From NCBI GenBank assembly GCA_003013855.2, contig ML058477.1, positions 4,464,001 through 4,528,000 on the forward strand: a stretch of 64,000 bases of DNA, read 5' to 3'. The stretch is from Liriodendron chinense. Its lineage: Eukaryota; Streptophyta; Magnoliopsida; Magnoliales; Magnoliaceae. The first letter of the stretch is position 1; every line of letters begins with the position of its first letter. The notes beneath the pieces are model-generated. The model was not told where the DNA came from and made no database searches. It was given only the letters and a program-made list of their open reading frames with translations. The translations under genes and the position numbers were made by a program. This document shows, piece by piece, positions 10,926-21,590 of the stretch.

Positions 10926-11313
10926 AAATCTTTACAGTCCTTCAACCTGGACAATTCGAAAGAAAATGAAGCATAAACATCCGACTTGTCTAAAAACATG
11001 GCTTAGTCCATAACAAGAAAATAAATAGGTCTCTACGACCATGAACTCAAGACCGTAATCCCTGACGGGTTAGTTTTTTGCCTTTTTATCAAGGGTGATC
11101 AACCATTGATGTAATTAAGGGCTCGTGACAAATATCACAGTCTGGAATGTAAAAGATCTCAGTATCTCTAGAATAAAATTCACCTTGCGATATCTCTTCT
11201 CGTGTATACTTTGTGGTTGCTTATGATTGTCTAGGAATGTCTCTATACTCAAAATTCCCCCTAGAACAACAAAACACAAGAAAACTGACTTTGAGCATTT
11301 CTTAGTTTTAATA

Positions 11314-11850
11314 GTGGGACCGCATGAAAGTTTAGTTGTCTTGTTTGTGGTGAAGGGACGGATTTAGTTTGGCTAAAACATGGAGGAAAGTTTGTATACA
11401 CGAGGCATAAAAAATTTCTAACAGATCGAACGCATACATTGAGAACTCAAAATCTCAATTTAATGGGGAAGAAGACCATGGAAAATTGATTCTCCATTTG
11501 AGCGGCACAGAGTTACTAAAAAAATGAAAACTATTCAGACAGAATTTGAAAATTTATCAGGTAAGAAGAGGAAGAGGTCAACAAATGACGAAACATCATG
11601 GATGAAGAGATCAATCTTCTTTGACTTGCCATATTGGAAGAAACGTAAGTCGATCAATACGTCAATTAATATTTTACGTATTATATATGTTTTTTTATCT
11701 TAAAAGCTAAGGTAGTGCATGCATTCTTACATTATAGGAATTGCCTATTTGTTACAACATCGATGTTATGCATGTTGAGAAAAATGTGGCTAAAACCTCA
11801 TCGCAACCATCATGAGGGCAAAGGATAAGACCAACAATGGTAGTAAACCC
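11314..11850 (+). pseudogene. CACTA (En/Spm) TNP2 transposase, central fragment
   Basis: The + strand frame from about 11314 reads CLVCGEGT, then LKHGGKFVYTRHKKFL, FNGEEDH, KKRKR, and SIFFDLPYWKKRK (11611-11650). After an apparent intron (11650-11735) comes NIDVMHVEKNV at 11758-11790. These are successive blocks of the TNP2-type transposase of plant CACTA transposons. One stop lies near 11324, and the N-terminus is missing because giant LTR copy 1 is inserted immediately upstream. Confidence 0.85.
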
Positions 11851-11940
11851 GCTTAGACTTGAGAGAGATAAAGATAAAGAAAAAAATTGTAGATATATAA
11901 AAATAACAGAATAAAGATTTTTCCTAAAGCTCTTTATAAA

Positions 11941-12180
11941 TTGACTCGAGCAGAAAATAAATTAATTTGTAAAACATTGTATGATTTGACGATTCTTGTT
12001 TGGTATAGCTCAAAATGGAAACATAATATGAGCTTGCAAGATCTTCAACTGAAAAACATAAAGTCTCACGATTACCATATTCTGATGCAACAACTACTAC
12101 TGGTACTGTTAATGCATGCATTCAAGAATCAGAATTAAAGGCAATTACGCACTGCTATTAGACAGTTATCGATCTTTTTA
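11941..12180 (+). pseudogene. CACTA transposase fragment, start of the DUF4218 region
   Basis: 65 residues, MTRAENKLICKTLYDL, then MSLQDLQLKNIKSHDYHILM, then a stop at 12136; the following text to about 12180 still resembles the family (AI..RLC.FFN) in a shifted frame. The KSHDxHxLMQxLLP block is typical of the domain that follows TNP2 in CACTA transposases. About 90 bp of degenerate sequence separates it from the upstream fragment. Confidence 0.8.
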
Positions 12181-12339
12181 ATGTCTTATACTAAAAAACT
12201 ATTGACCATATGATGTTGTAGAAAATGAAAGGATACATTATGAATACAGTGTATTTTTGAAAAGTACTTTCCTCTAGCATTCTTTATTTCAATGATACAT
12301 GTTCTCGTGCACTTAGTAGATAAGGTACTGATCTGTGGA

Positions 12340-12730
12340 CCTGTCAGATATAGGTGGATGTATCCCTTTGAGCGGTAATTTCCATTCGAAAATCATTAAT
12401 ATATCAATAAATTATATAACTTTGTAGTATCAAGAACACAATATGATTATTAACTCTTATTTCAAATTGATAAAGGGTTACAAATGATATGTAGTGAATC
12501 AGACATTTCCAGAGGGTTCTATCTCAGAATGTTACCTCATGAAAGAAGCAATATTGTATTCTATGCATTACATGCTAGATGATTTATATAAGTTGGGAAG
12601 TCATAAGTGAGGACGTAGAAGGTACATAGATGACGGTGGTAATGATGAAAGAGTCTACCCGTTAGGAAGGACAAATGGGAATCACTACCTTCTTACCAAT
12701 GTAGAGTAACAAGTGCGCAAATGGGTACTC
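12340..12730 (+). pseudogene. CACTA transposase fragment, DUF4218 C-terminal part
   Basis: The + strand reads RWMYPFER at about 12351-12376, then (after an AT-rich probable intron) VVNQTFPEGSISECYLMKEA and LYSMHYMLDDLYKLG at 12490-12600, then GRTNGNHYLLTNVE ending in a stop near 12708. RWMYPFER and the PEGSIxExY segment are hallmarks of this domain. No intact ORF remains. Confidence 0.82.
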
Positions 12731-12949
12731 TGACAATCCACTGATAATTCTGAATGGAAAAGGTATGTAATATCTAATACTTTTGGTATATGCTTTAAAT
12801 TTACATATGCACCTATCTGCGCATTTATATTATATTTCACAAGAAGTATCAGGAATACCTTCAAAGGTACACTTCAAGAGTTCAAAATCAAAAAGTCAAG
12901 TCATGGTTAGAAAATGTGACTGCTTACGTTCCTTGGATTAAATAACAAT

Positions 12950-13472
12950 TATGAGGTGAATTCAGTCCTTGCGAAATGAAGAGGCTTACCAACGGCCCAA
13001 ATGTTCATGCCATGTCATATAATGCATATGCGATCAATGGTTATATTTTTTATATATCAGAATATGAAATGAATCTGTCAACACAGAAATTATGGGGTTT
13101 CAATAAAAGTTATAACTACCTTTAGGTCCAGAACTAGGGATACTAATCCAGTGGATGACGAAGTCACTTATTACGGCATTGTCAAAAAAATTCTTGAACT
13201 GAACTATATTAAGTTTACTAAGACAATCTTTTTTTTGTGATTTGGTATGTATAGAAGATTCGAATGGTTATATAGTCGATCCACAAATGAATCTGACATA
13301 TGTTAACCTAGGAAGGTTAATGCGAAATATAAAAGAAAATGATGAGCCGTTTATACTTGCACCACAAGTAACTCAGGTGTTTTACTGCAAGGATCATAGT
13401 AGGCCTAATGATGATTGGCATGTTGTCTTAGAAGTTTTAAAAAGATTGAACCGGAATGTAGACGTTTTTTAA
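12950..13472 (+). pseudogene. CACTA transposase fragment, DUF4216
   Basis: Visible text: NGPNVHAMSYNAYAINGYIF (about 12992-13050), VTYYGIVKKILELNY (about 13165-13210, in a shifted frame), then the 76-codon frame 13242-13472 with EPFILAPQVTQVFYCKDH and DDWHVVLEV. This is the C-terminal DUF4216 domain of CACTA TNP2 proteins. A stop at about 13240 and one frame change show it is dead. Confidence 0.85.
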
Positions 13473-13762
13473 GATCCTGTAGTTTTCACAACAAGGATAA
13501 ATAAAAATGCTTTAACATCAACCCTGCAAGAAAACATCATAAAAAGTGATGATGATTAATCATATATTCTTTAAAATTCATATCTTTATCTTTTATAAAT
13601 ATAAAAATAGAAGATTCTTAAGCAAATTCATTTATACTAAAATGCATATTTTCTATCCACTTGAATTCCAATTGAGCTTAATCTAAAACTCTATCAAATG
13701 CATCTACGCTAAAATGTTCATTTTGTAATGAAACTCAAATGAGGTATATGTGTCATGATTTT
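13473..13762 (+). other. Non-coding CACTA interior
   Basis: AT-rich sequence between the transposase end and the copia solo LTR. The last 5 bp, ATTTT (13758-13762), form the left TSD of that LTR. No gene seen. Confidence 0.5.
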
Positions 13763-14094
13763 TGTTAGTGCACTTTTCTGTGGCATACTAGTGCACCTTG
13801 TTTGTCAATCACTTAGGTTAGTGAGTCTAGTGTTGGTTGAGCTTGATGAAGACAAAGACCGAAGACTCAAGACGGACCAGCTACATCAAGGATGAAGAAA
13901 CAAGTAAAAGAGATGCCTTGGTGTGCCTTACCTTGAACCTACCCAAAACCATAACCTCTTAGATGACTTGGACCAACTAGGTATACCCTTAGTCATCATC
14001 ATTAGTCTTAGAACTCCATGAAAAATATGATAAGTTAGACTAATTAAAGAGGTGGAAGATGATGTAATCAAAACAGCTCAAACAACAGTTTCTG

Positions 14095-14395
14095 ATTGAT
14101 CTTCGATCAATGGGACATTGGCTCTGATAGGACTCTTATCAATCGGACTGAAGTTCTGATCAATCGAAAATTGTTCCAGCAAACTTGAAAATCCACTGGA
14201 CATATTTTCGATCAATCGGACAGTCTTCCGATCCATCGGAATGGGTCAGTCCGATCAATCGGACCATGTTTCCGATCAATCAAAATATCTTCCAGAGAAT
14301 TCACTGGACTGATTTTTTATCAATCGGACATGTCTCCAATCAATCGGACTGGTCTCTGATCAATCGGATCATTTTTTCGATCAATCGGAGATGCG
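14095..14395 (+). repeat. Palindrome array in solo LTR A (TCCGATCAATCGGA)
   Basis: About a dozen full or decayed copies of a 14-bp dyad (6-bp arms, 2-bp centre) lie directly upstream of the TATTTAAAG box. The same array occurs in each LTR of the copia array. The copies here are more decayed, which suggests an older insertion. Confidence 0.85.
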
Positions 14396-15649
14396 AGAAT
14401 CTGCCCATTTTTTTACCGTTGGAAGAAAATCTATTTAAAGAGGGGGATTCGTTTTTTAGCTTGGGAGAGGGGATTTTGAGGAGATAGAAGCCACCATTGC
14501 TAGAGACCATCAGAGGCTTTATCCTAAACCCATAGCAAGTCATTCTCCTTGTGTTTTTATCACAAGCTTGAGCCATTCAATGACATCTTGAGAATGGACT
14601 TGTTCCCTCTTGATTCCTAAGGTTTAGACACCTTGATGATAGTTAAATCCCTTGTCTAAACACTACCTAGGAGTCCATATAGATGTATTCCTCTAGGAAA
14701 CCCATTTCCTATCATTTGTAAAGGTTTCACCATTCCCTAACACCTTGGGCATCTCCAATGGAGCATCACATGCAAGGTAGCTGATCTTGGAGCTGAAGCC
14801 TTGGCAAAGCAGCTGCGTCAAAGATCGGGGGAGCACAAGGGGAGTTAATTCAAGCACGGGGAGCAAGAAGAAGCAACCCAAAGCGGCGCTATAAAGGGGC
14901 TCAATCAGACAAGTAAGGTTGTCTTGTTAAGAGTCCATCCACTCAATTCCCTGTGGGAGTTGAGTGTAGAGTTTGTTTGACAAACTCGAACTAGGGTTGT
15001 TAGCCGATCCTTGGCCTGTTAGTCGACCTAAATTCAGGGACGTTAGCCGTTCCTTGGCACGTTAGTCGGGCCTAAACTAAGTCTCCAAGGGGAAGCCACC
15101 AACACGGGTGTAAACGTGTAGGTTGGGAGGAATCTGTAAACTCCCCGGTTGGGTGGATCCGAGTTAAAACACCTTGGTTGGGAGGAACCAGATTTAAACT
15201 CCCCAGTGAATGCCTGTGTGCTCAAAGGGGTTGAGTACTTGAACCGGGAGTGGAGTAGACAAGTAGTCGAACCACTATACATGCTTGTGTTTGTGATTGA
15301 ATTGAGCACATTGATATCTTAGCATTATAAGTTCAATTGTTTAATTATGAATGCTTGATAGGAATGTATGCTAGGCACTAGATAGGCACATCCACACACA
15401 AGATGTACTTTCACTAGTAGTGTAAACTTGAGCTCATTAATCTATTCTCATAAGTCTACATAGGTTGCATAGGTTAGGAGATTGATTAGTTAAATCATTT
15501 GCTTACCTATGTATGCTTAGACTAGGTTGTTTATTGCTTAACCATATGCTAGTCTTGTGATAGGACCCACTATTGGGGCTCAAAATTTCACCCATGATAA
15601 AAGGGTGAATGATGGCTCAAAATGAATGGTTTGGATCGGTTTAAGACCC

Positions 15650-16200
15650 GAAAAATAGCCATAAAAGCGATAGAACACCTTCCATACATGTAATACACAT
15701 ACAACCCATGCAAGAGAATAGTGGGCATGGCTATACATACCTAAAGCCCGCATAAGCACATACAATCGTAAGCTAAGCCATCACATGCATGCAACCAACT
15801 TATGCATACTATGCATAACCACACATGCCACACACATGTACCTTGTTTTGCATGCCATGAATGCAACCCATACAGCCCATGCGTGCTACCCATGTATGAA
15901 GCCCATAGAGGCACTGAGTATAAATGTAACTCTCATATATGCCCATGCATATATCTCAAACATACATACATTCACACCATGCAAGAACACTATTATCATG
16001 TAACCCATTCATACATGCATGCATAACACATATAAACCATGGACCATGCCTAAGACTCATGTATGAAACACACGTGTCATCCATGCAACAAATGCATACA
16101 CGCCATAAACTACATGTTCACATATATATGCAATGCATGCACGGCCTAAACACCACCAACATATCATGTGCACACATAAAACCATAATATGTACGTACGT
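15650..16200 (+). repeat. CATG/ACAT-rich low-complexity tract
   Basis: Imperfect runs of ATGCATAC, CCCATG and ACACATG dominate the segment. The open frames here are by-products of the biased composition and have no recognisable protein features. Confidence 0.6.
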
Positions 16201-17560
16201 TCACATTGCCCATGGTAATGTTCCCACCAGACGTTGTTCTCTATACCCCACCATGGAGTATATGCTTCATCTAAGCCGATCACCTGTTTCACCAACCCAT
16301 TTTACCCCTTGGGGCAAAAAATGAAGAAGATCCGAGTCCTAGAGAGACTACACCAGGAGAAACAGTGGAGGAAGAATTGTCCATGGTTGAAAGTTGGTAA
16401 CACACATAAAGCACGTAAAACTCAAACTTTAAACTTCCAAATTTGTGAAAAACACAACTTTATGAGCTTATTGATGTGGGGCCCCCATCGTGAGGCATAA
16501 GGGAAATCCAAACCTCCCAGACATCTTGATAGCTTAATTTAACGATTGGGACTAAGTATGAGGCATATCTGAAGCTCAGGTGGGACACACCACAAGAAGA
16601 TCAACGCTCACCATTACAACTCCCAAAATGAGTGATCACTGGTTAAACCTCTCTAGTGGCCCACCACAATATTGTTTTCCAAGATCTGGACCGACCAGAG
16701 TATCCTAGGGGGTTCACACAAATGGAACATTTAAATGGTTGCTCGACCCAATATCTGTGTGGCCCCCAAATATCATTCAATGGCAAAACAACGGTGACAC
16801 TATTTCCTGTGGTATGGGCCACATGAACATCTGATTTGTGTCAAACTTGGGCCCACCCCCTAGAATAACACTCCCAAGCCAATGGGTGGCTTTGATCCTA
16901 GACCCATAGACTATAAATGAGACCCACCTAAAACTTTGCCAAATCACGTGGAAGCATGCAAACATGAAAAAGCCACTGTCTTAAAACATGCCCCCAAGCG
17001 TTGTTGAGAATCGTTAGTGATTGAAAACATGTGTGGGGCCACCATGGTGCCCTTTGGACCATCCGAATCGTTCATAGAGTCACAAGGGCCCACACGTGTC
17101 ATATGCATGAAAACTAGCTTGATCTGATACTTCTATGGCTCCACATGAGTCCTCAACGGTGATTGAACGGTGGAGCTGTTTCCTCTCGTATGGCCCACCT
17201 GGAACTTGGATTTAGATGAAATTTGAAGCCACCTCCTAGAATGGCGACCCTGAACTAATGAACCGCTCAATATTTGGGGCCCACGAACTACAAAGGAGAC
17301 CCACTAACCGGTTTTCCAAAAGAGGTACGAAACCATGCAAACTCATGGTACATACGTGTTGTCAACATCAACCAAGGTCCAGCGCCTCTAAGAGCCCACC
17401 ATCTGAGTGATTTGGAGAATCTGATCTGTTCACAGGATCAGTGTGGTCCACACGTGCCAGAATACACAAGATTAACCTGATCCAAGTTTCAAGTGGACCA
17501 CACCATAAGATGATACATATGAACCGTTACAACTCCCAAACCAACAAGTTATAAAGGGGT
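16201..17560. other. Giant LTR interior without genes
   Basis: Non-coding sequence with frequent GGGCCCAC/TGGGCCAC text on both strands. Short open frames show no recognisable domain. I see nothing else here. Confidence 0.5.
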
Positions 17561-17639
17561 TGCGTGAGTGGCATAAAAAAGGAGAGAGAAGGAGAGAGAA
17601 GAGGAGAGAGGAGGGGAGGATGAGATTGGGAGTTTCTCA

Positions 17640-17905
17640 CATGCGCCCACTCTTTGGAGGTGGGGTACATGCGCTTGGATGCATTCCAATATCCAGTTAC
17701 CAAAAATCATAAAAATGCACCAAGTGCAAGGGGACATGCGCCCAAACTTTGTTGGCCAAAGTGGTGAAGCCACATGCGCCCATCTTCACCCACCAGGCGC
17801 ATGTACAGAGCCACATGCGCCCATCTGCACCCACCAGGCGCATGTGCAGAGCCACATGCGCCCATCTGCACCCACCAGGCGCATGTGCAGAGCCCGGAAG
17901 AAGTC

Positions 17906-17948
<43 letters not shown>

Positions 17949-18035
17949 TATATGTTGGTCATGTGCACCTACTCCATGTCACATGCGCCCACCACCCTAC
18001 TACATGCGCTCACTCTCATAGACATGCGCCAGCCC
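17640..18035 (+). repeat. ACATGCGCC motif array with 41-bp foldback repeats and CT microsatellite
   Basis: ACATGCGCCC recurs throughout. At 17772, 17813 and 17854 a 41-bp unit repeats three times; each unit is a potential hairpin with arms ACATGCGCC and GGCGCATGT around a 15-nt loop. A CT dinucleotide run (17908-17944) follows. In copy 3 the corresponding region has TTGTACGCGCCTA instead. Confidence 0.85.
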
Positions 18036-18552
18036 TCTTCCAACATTCGCCTGAACTGGTCACACCGGAACTGCACTGCACATCTCTCTGCACTGCCCGC
18101 ACTTGCACTACACACTGCACACCTTATTTACATAAAAACGTCTAAGTAATATGACATTTACTTTAAGTTATTTATGTAAATAAGAAAGTACCCCCCATTT
18201 GGATTCAATAAAAAATACTAGAAAAATAAATTCCCAACAATGGAGATTTTGATTTTCCATCCGAAGTACAAATCGCAACTTTTTGGCACTCCCCAAAAAG
18301 TTCGCCTTTTGATTGGAGGGGTTTTCTTCAAATCTAAACCGTCCAAAAAATCTAAAATACCCTAATTATGCTAAAACACCAAAGTCCGGTGAAATATTCA
18401 TGATATTTTATGGTCGATCTGTGGATATATCAAAAATCCAGATTTTTACTTAGAATTTTCAGGCAGCGAAATGACCAGAATATCGTTTTAATGCAAATTT
18501 GTACAGAAATGGAGTTATGACTAGATAATATTGATTGCTTCATGCATTAATA

Positions 18553-18662
18553 CCTATCTTGCTTAATCTAGCATTCATTCACGCTTAATCTAGTTGCTTA
18601 ATCCAGCATTCGTCTCTGCTTAATCTAGCACTCATCTTCGCTTAATGTAGCATTCATCTAAC
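18553..18662 (+). repeat. Short tandem repeat, unit about GCTTAATCTAGCATTCATCT
   Basis: Five degenerate copies of a 20-30 bp unit, some truncated, are visible in a row. No counterpart was noticed in the other giant LTR copies. Confidence 0.7.
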
Positions 18663-19181
18663 TCGACATGTACTGAACTTCACATGGCATATATACTATT
18701 GTGTTCTCATATACATTCATTCTCATATGACATACCTTCTGTTGTATTCATCAAATACAATCAATCTCATATGATATACATTCAATTACATTCATTGTAC
18801 ATCGAAAATCCCTTATCTCGTTACAATGCCCTACACATTTATGCACGTGTGAGCAGGTTCTCTTCTTGTCTCTCGTTGCGTATTAGCTATCAACGAAGGT
18901 GCGAGGTCGAGATCACTTCTGAAGACAAGTCGACAGACTCCAACCTTACTCGCAACTGATTATAGGAACTTTATATCGATTATGTTCATCACACAATTAG
19001 GATTCAGTTCGGATTGAGGCTCAAGACTAACCAAAAGGGACTATAGTTATCACAAGAAACCACAAATAAAAGAGTTCTAACTAAGCTTGAAACATCCTGC
19101 TATGAATTGCCACTATGAAAAAGACAGTCGATGCCCTACCCATCTACAACGGGTCCGTCGGTTGAGCTGATGAGGCAATTG

Positions 19182-19500
19182 CGAATTGCTTTCCTAAGGT
19201 CACCTGTGCGCTGTAACAGGCGCGGGCCTTAGGTCATGCTGACCAACATTCGAGGATCGTGTATTCCAGCGGTCACCTGTTCACAGTAACAGGCGCGGGC
19301 CTAGAGTTGCACCGCTCGATTAAAAACCTCGTTCGGGAACGTTGCGGAGTGCTTTCCTAAGGTCACCTGTGTGCTGTAACAGGCGCGGGCCTTGGGACAT
19401 GCCGACCAACATTCGAGGATCGTGTATTCCAGCGGTCACCTGTGCGCAGTAACAGGCGCGGGCCCAGAGTTGCACCACTCGAATCCTGACAGTCTCTCAA
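19182..19500 (+). repeat. 163-bp tandem duplication carrying four CCTGT...ACAGG hairpins
   Basis: The text TCCTAAGGTCACCTGTG at 19192 recurs at 19355, a 163-bp period. Each unit contains two potential hairpins of the form CACCTGT-(7-9 nt)-ACAGGCGCGGGCC, near 19201, 19275, 19364 and 19437. Copy 1 has the same layout with altered stems. Confidence 0.8.
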
Positions 19501-20282
19501 CTCGGACAATCCGAAAGAGAATGGGACATAGACATCCGGCTTGTCTAAGAAATGTTGTTCAGTCCATAACAAGAAAATAAATAGGTTTCTACGACCATGA
19601 ACTCAAAGACGATAGTCCCCGATGACTTAGTCACCTGCTCGATCTATCCGGGCCTTATCTCGAAGACTCCATCTATTGTACAAACATTATTCATAGTGGA
19701 GCTTTGTCGTTTTGTGCCGTGGTTTTCTCCCGCAAGGGTTTCCACGTAAAAATCCCTGTGTTCTCTGTGGTGTGCATGATTTACATTGATATTTCTTCAT
19801 TTGCTTTATTTAATCTATCTATAATGTATGCATTCATTTACTTTTGTCTTTTAATCAAGGGTAGTCAACCATTGATGTAATTAAGGGCTCGTGGCAAATA
19901 TCACAGCCTAGAATGTAAAAGATCTCAGAATCTCTAGAATAAAATTTGCCTTGCGATATCTTTCTTGCGTACACTTGGTGATTGCTTATGATTGTCTATG
20001 AATGTCTCTATACTCAGAATTCCCCCAGAACAATGAAACACGGAAAAAACTACATTGAGCACGATTTTTCTAAGTTCTAACACCCACTTAGGCTTGGAAG
20101 CCGAAAGTGTTCTTGCTTACTTAGTTTAATTTGTTAAATTGTATAAGTAGGCGAAAAGAATTTCAAAAGGTCCTAATCACCCCCCCCCTCTAGGACTTAG
20201 CAATAATTCTAGTTGCTCCTTAAGCTTTCGCACGTGTATGCATAGGGTGTCGTGTTAGACTACCCGACGCAATTTCAATTTT

Positions 20283-20396
20283 ATCATCATCTTAAGTATG
20301 TAGGCAACTCTCACATTGATTATAGAGAGTGCTAAAAAAATCAAATCATGACACTGTTGAATGCAATATATGATGTTTCGTATCTTGATGGATGTT
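20283..20396 (+). other. CACTA interior fragment between insertions
   Basis: Unique sequence lying between solo LTR A and the Tat element. Its last 5 bp, ATGTT (20392-20396), are the left TSD of the Tat element. By the TSD logic it is continuous with 13473-13762 on one side and 40706 onward on the other. Confidence 0.65.
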
Positions 20397-20454
20397 TGTT
20401 ATAGGCAAAATAATGGAGATCAACTCAGCTATTAAGGTTGTACACGGACGCCCA

Positions 20455-20680
20455 TTAGACTCTCGAGATCATCTAAGCAAGAGTCGCAGATTGGGTAAAT
20501 ACGGAAGTACCCACTCGACTCTCGAGATCATATGCTCGAGAGTTGCAGATCGGGTAAGTATGGAAGTACCCACTCGACTCTCGAGATCATATGCTCGAAA
20601 GTCGCAGAATGGGTAAGCGCGGGACGCCCATTCGACTCTCGAGATAAGCTGATCGAGAGTCGCAGATGGGCAAATACGGA
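20455..20680 (+). repeat. Foldback tandem array in Tat 5' LTR U3
   Basis: Four tandem units of about 60 bp, each with GACTCTCGAG and a following CTCGAGAGTC-type arm separated by about 8-10 bp. The same array is at 39668-39893 in the 3' LTR. It sits upstream of the TATA box like the palindrome arrays of the other LTR families here. Confidence 0.85.
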
Positions 20681-20860
20681 GCACCTATTCGCAAGGCCTC
20701 GAGCTCCCATAGCCGATAGTCAAATACGGCAAAGCAAAATCCGCTAGCAAACCTTCTCGTAAGTCGTTGAAAGGTGTTACGTCTAAATGAGCGAGCACTT
20801 GGACTCGCGACCATATTCCAACATGCGAACAGCTTTTCCGCGATGACACCTCTTAGCCTT

Positions 20861-21016
20861 CAGTACCAGCACCCGATTCCCGTCGAGCAGCTTGTTCAAT
20901 CCCTCTGCGATACCAAGCAGGGCTACACCCAGTTCGGTGGTTTCCGTCCCGTCGGCGTCTCCTTCCTTTTCGCCAGCTATGACTCCAACTACGGTTTCCA
21001 GCTCTACATGAGCGAT
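20861..21016 (+). pseudogene. PAC1: Captured fragment of 20S proteasome alpha subunit (PAC1/PSMA4-like) in Tat 5' LTR
   Basis: In the + frame the LTR encodes IPVEQLVQSLCDTKQGYTQF, then GGFRP, GVSFLFA and NYGFQLYMSD, about 51 residues matching the central part of the plant 20S proteasome alpha-4 subunit (Arabidopsis PAC1 has the same VEQLVQSLCDTKQGYTQFGG block, from memory). The frame stays open from 20774 to 21052. The match stops at MSD, where host proteins continue PSGNYGG but the LTR reads QRYYYAYQ. It lies about 240 bp upstream of the TATA box, in U3, so it would not be in the element's own transcript start region. Likely a captured exon; no function is implied. Confidence 0.85.
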
Positions 21017-21256
21017 CAGCGCTATTACTACGCCTACCAGCAGCCCGTATAGGTCGGGTTTGGGCTTATCTTCTCTTGTGGTTCCGAATCTCAAGGGATT
21101 GTTATCAAGGAACGTGATTGCCAAAATAAGTCATCGGGTTAGATCTCGTCTCTAAGGACAAGGATCTTATCCCACGAAATCAGCGGCATCTCGGTATCGT
21201 ACACGAAATCAGCGGGATCTCGATATCTTACGTGATAGATTGGATCGCTCCAGATC

Positions 21257-21265
21257 TATATAAAG
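21257..21265 (+). promoter_or_regulatory. Tat 5' LTR TATA box
   Basis: TATATAAAG; the 3' LTR has the same box at 40470-40478. It divides U3 (palindrome array and proteasome fragment) from R/U5. Confidence 0.7.
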
Positions 21266-21490
21266 AGGTGACTCCATTAAGAGAAAGGTACACATTATTC
21301 AATCTCGGTCCCGTTTGGCTTGATTATTCTTCTTCTTGCTTTGCCTGACTTAAGCATCGGAGGGCTAACGGCTGGATCCCAGCCACCCTTAGTTGTTGTC
21401 TGTCTTCTTTCAGGTCCATCGGCGGAAGTATCTATTGGAGAGAAGGTGAACGTCTGGAAGATTCAGTTACAAAATCTGACGTTAACAGTT

Positions 21491-21509
21491 TGGCGCCGTC
21501 TGTGGGAAC
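21491..21509 (+). other. Tat primer binding site
   Basis: TGGCGCCGTCTGTGGGAAC starts 3 nt after the LTR end. This sequence is the usual primer-site text of plant Tat/Retand gypsy elements. I do not assign the tRNA. Confidence 0.75.
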
Positions 21510-21590
21510 TTCAGGGCTATTCATGTCCAAGTAAATGGAGTAGTGACCAAAAGATATCTTCCGCTTTATTCATAATTATGAACTACATTG
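21508..21590 (+). repeat. Inverted copy of the Tat pol 3' end, left piece
   Basis: Directly after the primer site, 21508-21590 is the reverse complement of about 36232-36314, and 35121-35207 (right of the copia array) is the reverse complement of about 36155-36236. So about 160 bp of the integrase 3' end and downstream sequence is present in inverted orientation where gag should begin. The copia array is inserted within this arm. Confidence 0.88.

Larger units (their letters stand above)
6721..11313 (+). mobile_element. Giant LTR copy 1 (right part), interrupted by S1 and S2
   Basis: The pieces 6721-6771, 8171-8830 and 10049-11313 are joined once S1 and S2 are removed. They share with giant LTR copy 2 the ACATGCGCCCACC-like text (8206-8265), the block around 10540-10920 (hairpin array) and the whole terminal block 11080-11313 (compare 19840-20082). 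The right end, TTTTAATA, corresponds to TTCTAACA in copy 2. Directly after it CACTA transposase coding begins. The left end lies beyond E1. No ORF of substance is seen. Confidence 0.7.
15571..20082 (+). mobile_element. Giant solo LTR copy 2 (4512 bp)
   Basis: Begins TATTGGGGCTCAAAATTTC (TG mutated to TA; copy 3 has TGTTGGGGCTCAAA at 55378) and ends TTCTAACA. A 5-bp TSD, CCCAC, at 15566-15570 and 20083-20087 proves the ends. Contents: CATG-rich low-complexity sequence (15650-16200), long GGCCCACC-rich non-coding sequence (16200-17560), ACATGCGCCC motifs with a 41-bp tandem repeat (17640-18030), a CT run (17908-17944), a short tandem repeat (18553-18660), hairpin array (19182-19500), and a terminal block shared with copy 1. 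No protein-coding gene. The superfamily is unknown; only a few plant lineages have LTRs this long. Confidence 0.88.
13763..20277 (+). mobile_element. Copia-type solo LTR A, split by giant LTR copy 2
   Basis: The left part 13763-15570 begins TGTTAGTGCACTTTTCTGTG; the right part 20083-20277 ends CGACGCAATTTCA. Together they match the LTRs of the copia array (21591-35115) in opposite orientation, about 2.0 kb after removing the insertion. The TSD ATTTT flanks the whole (13758-13762 and 20278-20282). An array of TCCGATCAATCGGA palindromes lies at 14095-14395, followed by a TATTTAAAG box at 14432-14440. No internal region, so this is a solo LTR. Confidence 0.93.
20397..21487 (+). repeat. Tat 5' LTR (1091 bp)
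   Basis: TGTTATAGG...GACGTTAACA. From left: a four-copy array of GACTCTCGAGATCATATGCT-like inverted repeats (20455-20680), a segment matching a proteasome alpha subunit (20861-21016), TATATAAAG at 21257-21265, and a U5 ending in the 'catcggagggct' text usual in Tat LTRs. It has the same length as the 3' LTR, with scattered substitutions only. Confidence 0.93.

Noticed and set aside
17679..18149. Overlapping open frames across the ACATGCGCC array and CT run
   Set aside because: All frames are open because of tandem repeats and dinucleotide composition. The predicted peptides are repeat-derived.
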